Assembly (NCBI GenBank): GCA_028023455.1
Contig: JAQFVV010000987.1
Location: 72,001-136,000, forward strand
From: Epiperipatus broadwayi
Taxonomy: Eukaryota > Onychophora > Udeonychophora > Euonychophora > Peripatidae
Length of the DNA stretch: 64,000 bases
Reading direction: 5' to 3'
Of the stretch, positions 60,480-64,000 are shown piece by piece. The notes beneath the pieces are model-generated. The model was not told the DNA's origin, ran no database searches, and worked only from the letters and a program-made list of their open reading frames with translations. How positions within the stretch are numbered: position 1 is the first letter of the stretch; each line of letters begins with the position of its first letter. Both the position numbers and the translations under genes were made by a program.

Positions 60480-60580
60480 AAAAAGAGGTTGCCTTGACAA
60501 CAGTTTGAAATTGTTGATTGTTATTGATATTGAGATTATCTAAGTGTTGACTGGTTTGTTAATGATATATATATATAAAC
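60480..60580 (+). repeat. Single arm of the 23733-24180 foldback family
   Basis: gttgccttgacaacagtttg, attgttattgatattgagat and ctaagtgttgactggtt, then a (TA)n tail. Confidence 0.6.
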
Positions 60581-60649
60581 AGATATTTTATGTGTATAGT
60601 AAGCACTTATAAATTAAGATTATAATGTAAACAAAATTAAAAAAATAAT

Positions 60650-61185
60650 GTTATTAATAATAAATTGAGAAGGAACATTTTCATGCATATTTAAAGTACT
60701 ATTGGTGTGTTTAATCATTCACAATTCTGTTTCATCACAATTAAATACTTGTTCCAGATATTGTTTTCTTCAATAATTTTTTTTAAATTTTAATGAAAAC
60801 AAAATGGCAGTTTCTTCATCAGCAGATTCAATTTCATCTGTGATTTTAATATTTTAAGTCTGTAACAATTTTGGAATCTATATAATCCTCTGCCATTAGT
60901 TATTAATAGTTTGGAATTGGGTGATTCCAAATTCTCTGTTAAATTCTTCATAGAGATTTAAGACTTTCTGACAGAATACAAGAATATTACCTGTAACATT
61001 CTTACAATTTATATTATTTAATCATAGATATAAGGCTTTTCCCATTTTAGCTAAAATCTTATCCCTTGCTTTAGTTAGAATTTTAATTCTCTCAGGGGCA
61101 CAAGTAACAGTAGCACAAATCTGCTTCTTTTTATAATTTTTCTGATCGATGATTCACTCTTGAAACATAACACCCATTTTGGAAT
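60650..61185 (-). pseudogene. Tigger/pogo-type transposase relic
   Basis: Minus strand, in N to C order: IDQKNYKKKQICATVTCAPE, KILTKARDKILAKMGKALYL, ILVFCQKVLNLYEEFNREFG, EIESADEETAILFSLKFKKI and EQVFNCDETEL. This is the layout of pogo-family transposases: end of the first helix-turn-helix, the CENP-B-like DNA-binding domain, then the QvFNcDETgL motif with the first catalytic Asp. Stops and frameshifts break it, and the remaining DDE catalytic part is missing. These proteins bind and cut transposon inverted repeats in the nucleus. Confidence 0.7.
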
Positions 61186-61297
61186 ATAACTTATTACTTT
61201 TCCTTATTAAATCAATAATTTTTTTGTTTATTTAATGAAAGTACTTTATATTTTTTAGATTTATGACTCATTATAAATATGTATTGTATATAAGACT

Positions 61298-61425
61298 AAA
61301 AAAAAATGCTGTCAAGCGTTGTTAGTCGAGAGGTCATCGCAGCCGCCTTGCAAGCAAGTAGTTGGTTGCAGACGGTTGTGGGTTCGCCTCCCAGCCAATG
61401 CTATGACATATGAAAAAAAAAATGC
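61298..61425 (+). mobile_element. Tailed tRNA-like SINE, second copy
   Basis: The body 61310-61413 is about 90 percent identical to the copy at 48583-48689, including ggttcgcctccc and the gctatgacatatg tail. It is bounded by aaaaaaaaatgc on both sides (61298-61309 and 61414-61425), a plausible 12-bp target duplication. Confidence 0.8.
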
Positions 61426-61429
61426 AAAG

Positions 61430-62080
61430 AAAAACAATTGGCCCATGCTTATAACTCCACTAATGATTCTATTTAAATTACAAAGAAAACGACTTAAAAA
61501 AATCATTTTCAGATTGAAGAATGTTATATTTAGCAAGGAAAATAAAAGCATTTAAAAAAGACTGCAGTTCTATCGACTGAGATTCGTACCATTTAATAAG
61601 TTTATGAATTTCAACAATTTTTTTTATGTTTACATTTTTTTTGTTTATTTACATTTTTTTCTCGAATTCATGTATAATTGAAGTTATATAATTTGATACA
61701 GCGTATCATGACTTCTCTGTATTGAAATTGCTTCCACTCACCAGTTGATAAAAATCAAAGCAAAATATTGTTGTAGATTTTTCTTCCATCATTGACTGAT
61801 AAAGAACTCAAGTGTTTTGGACAATACTGTAATTATTAAACAAAAGATCATTATATTTCGAATTCAAAGTATTAAATGCATTCTGTAGATTAACTTTTAA
61901 ATTGGTAACCAAAAGCACACTGCAAATGCAGTAGCCAAGAAAGTAAATTTGAAATTAAAATTTCATCATCAAATCCCTATTGTATATTGATCCCTGATTT
62001 ATTAAACTAAAAAACCACAATCATAAAAATAAAAACATAAAGTTTATGCTAGTACAGGTTCTTGTTTATATATGTATTGT
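61430..62080. other. Gene-free AT-rich DNA
   Basis: No homology was recognised. Confidence 0.4.
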
Positions 62081-62084
62081 GTGT

Positions 62085-62465
62085 CCCACTAAGAAGATGC
62101 TTTCTTTAAACTTCCTGTAGTGCTATCTCTGGGTATTATATAATGACAGTTTAGTTATTAACCACAAATAATTTAAGAGGCGAGTGTATCTGGATTATGA
62201 GTTACAACATGGAATGAGACAGTACTTAACCCATGATAGAACAACAAGCTAACAGTGCTTCTGAAATGTTTGATATGATTAAACTGAATAGTAAAACAAT
62301 GAAACACAGGAATGTTTTCAAATGGTTTGCAAGATATTCAGGAGTGCATTGAAGACAATTTATCACAACAGAAACCCACTGTCACATTTTATGTTATAAC
62401 TCAATATCCAAACATGCTAGCATCTTCAAATTTTTTGCAGTGAATAGCTAAACTATTTATTACAT
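62085..62465 (+). pseudogene. Mariner element 5' end with transposase N-terminus
   Basis: The left end tgtgtcccactaagaagatg (62090) resembles the mariner inverted repeat. Near 62250: QQANSASEMFDMIKLNSKT, then RNVFKWFARYSGV. This corresponds to the ETFEM...VFEWFKRF block. The 3' part ends in gtgaatagctaaact, shared with 15706-16038. Confidence 0.65.
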
Positions 62466-62621
62466 AATATTATATATATGTTCATTCAGAAATGACACTA
62501 CAGACAAGACAGAGAATTCATCATCTTTTCATTAGGACACATTCTTGCATGTCAGTGAATGATAAAGGTTGTATTTGTTAGAACTAAAATATATATTCTT
62601 ACATGTTGAGCATGCTAATAG

Positions 62622-62805
62622 CTCTTAACAAGCTTTTCCAAATATCCGTATCCTCAGACCTGTTTCTAGCTTTGTCTGTCATCAGAGAGGTGCTAAAATA
62701 TTCAGGCATTAGATTTAAAAATACAAGCTTAGAGCTAGAAACTGGTCTGAGGATAGGGATATTTGGAAAAGCTTGTTAAGAGCTATTATCATGCTCATTA
62801 TATAA
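62622..62805. mobile_element. Small foldback with hammerhead-like core
   Basis: Arms agcatgctaatagctcttaa and its complement enclose about 180 bp; caagcttttccaaatatcc pairs with ggatatttggaaaagcttg. The left arm, minus strand, has intact CTGATGA (62679-62685), GAAAC, ag, GTC, and stem I ctcc-side pairing with gagg. Stem II has only two pairs. The right arm keeps GAAACTGGTC but has lost CTGATGA. Confidence 0.65.
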
Positions 62806-62809
62806 CAGT

Positions 62810-63640
62810 TGTAGTCCAAGCTTATTAAATTAAGTCACATGATGTATGATTTGATTTCCCTACAATTATTGCAAATATTCATACATATATACATATTACT
62901 TGTCTAATACTAATGTTACTTACTTCTTATAGTTTTAACTTTAAGATTATATTTTATCATTATTTAATTTTATGATCAGCTCATTTTATTTTAACTACTT
63001 TTAACAGTCTTTAAGTTAATGAAATTATAAATAATAATTAAAATTCAAATTATTTTTTTAAACTTCTTTATTGGATTTATTTGTAATTATTTTTTAATTG
63101 TATTTGTATTAATCTGACTAATATAGATTTTGTTGTTGGATGATATGACTTTATATTACCAGACCTGTTTATTCTTAATTAGTTGCTTTACATCACGTCT
63201 GTCTGAACTGTAATTAAAAAATAATAATGAGAAAAACTCATTAAATTTTCAATATTTACATTTATAAAGTCTATTAAAAGTTTTCTATCATATATATAAG
63301 TTTTAGAATTATATATATAAAATTCAATGCTAGTTTTCTACAATGAGGTTCTGAGGTTCCCTGTATCAAGCTCTGGCGATTCTTATTTAATAGTAGCTTA
63401 TATTCTATCAATAATTTTTTGACCAGAACACTTTCAAAATTTTCACACCATATTAATGGCACAAAAATGAGTATTAAGTTGAGTGTATTGTCTTTTTACC
63501 GATTTAATACTAGTACATTTTTGATTCACACTTTGAATGAACTTCTCTTTGGTACTTCATTTTATATCTCCTCTTACAAATTATCTCTATCTTTGCCAAT
63601 GCTTTATTTTGATTAATTTCAATACTAGTATGGTGTTGAT
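62810..63640. other. Gene-free AT-rich DNA
   Basis: No homology was recognised; minus frames at 63274-63462 and 63510-63731 are lysine-rich without recognised motifs. Confidence 0.35.
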
Positions 63641-63645
63641 TCACT

Positions 63646-63715
63646 GCACTTTCCTGAATAAAATATGAACTGAATCTCTTGCACTTTCCTGAATAAACTA
63701 TGAACTGCATCTCTT
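63646..63715. repeat. 35-bp tandem duplication
   Basis: gcactttcctgaataaaata at 63646 and, with two changes, at 63681. Confidence 0.85.
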
Positions 63716-64000
63716 TGATCTTTTCCTTCATATTACATCTCTTACTACTGATTTTCTCAATCTCTTTAAGTTTAAAAGTATGTCCTATCTTCTTCTCAAT
63801 TCCTGAAAATATAGAAGTTTATATAGTGTTTCATTTAATTCTGCTATAATGTGTTCAATGCTGGATAATTTAGTGTCCAAATCTTTTCTAATTTCCTTGG
63901 TGTTTTAAATGAAACAGTTTAATTAAAAACATTCGATAGAATACACATCAAGAAAAAATATTGAGATTTATATGGCTGAGACTTATAAAATTGAATATAA
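63716..64000 (-). other. Possible coiled-coil coding relic at window edge
   Basis: Minus strand 63908-63800 reads TKEIRKDLDTKLSSIEHIIA, ELNETLYKLL, a heptad-like stretch, then stops. The family is unknown. Confidence 0.25.

Noticed and set aside
60805-60830. CTGATGA directly followed by a GAAAC box on the minus strand
   Set aside because: No room for stem II, and the sequence is explained as Tigger transposase coding (ESADEETA).

Overview
This is a very AT-rich stretch of a repeat-loaded animal genome, almost certainly an invertebrate. The evidence is the mix of degraded non-LTR retrotransposons, Penelope-like GIY-YIG endonucleases, mariner, Tigger/pogo and hAT-type DNA transposons, tRNA-derived SINEs and long tri/tetranucleotide arrays. 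The species cannot be fixed from sequence alone. I found no convincing host protein-coding exon and no intact gene; nearly all long reading frames are repeat artefacts or transposon relics.

Layout. 0-7 kb: tRNA-SINE-like trimer, a tandem pair of hammerhead-bearing repeats (family B) split by a foldback element (family A), an antisense LINE relic, a deletion derivative of family A, a hAT-like MITE. 7-13.7 kb: largely featureless AT-rich DNA. 13.7-19.2 kb: Penelope GIY-YIG domain, family B copies, palindromic mariner relic, and a family B foldback with a well-formed hammerhead motif. 19.9-26.3 kb: LINE tail, tRNA-Gly-like sequence, three consecutive large foldbacks, two more GIY-YIG relics. 29.4-31.8 kb: long LINE reverse-transcriptase relic. 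32.5-35 kb: mariner relics around the largest family A foldback (arms about 340 bp). 36.8-37.7 kb: TACC/TATC array and hAT-like element. 38-44 kb: SINE fragments, a 175-bp exact duplication, LINE tail, AAC/AAT array. 45.9-47.4 kb: three LINE 3' tails with a family B copy carrying a second well-formed hammerhead motif. 48-50 kb: SINEs (one with a perfect 17-bp target duplication) and a nested foldback. 50.7-53.9 kb: unidentified GC-richer tract, TA-flanked transposon, LINE tail, mariner. 54.7-57.4 kb: minisatellite interrupted by a foldback, other tandem repeats. 58.9-62.8 kb: family A foldback, Tigger relic, SINE, mariner, foldback with a hammerhead-like core.

Main observation. Two dispersed repeat families (B, and more weakly A) carry the conserved core of a type I hammerhead ribozyme. 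In family B all three helices can be drawn. Both families occur as inverted (foldback) pairs, and B also as a tandem pair. This resembles the terminal-repeat arrangement of Penelope-like elements or the small metazoan elements called retrozymes, and Penelope-type endonuclease relics occur in the same window. Ribozyme activity is inferred from sequence, not shown.
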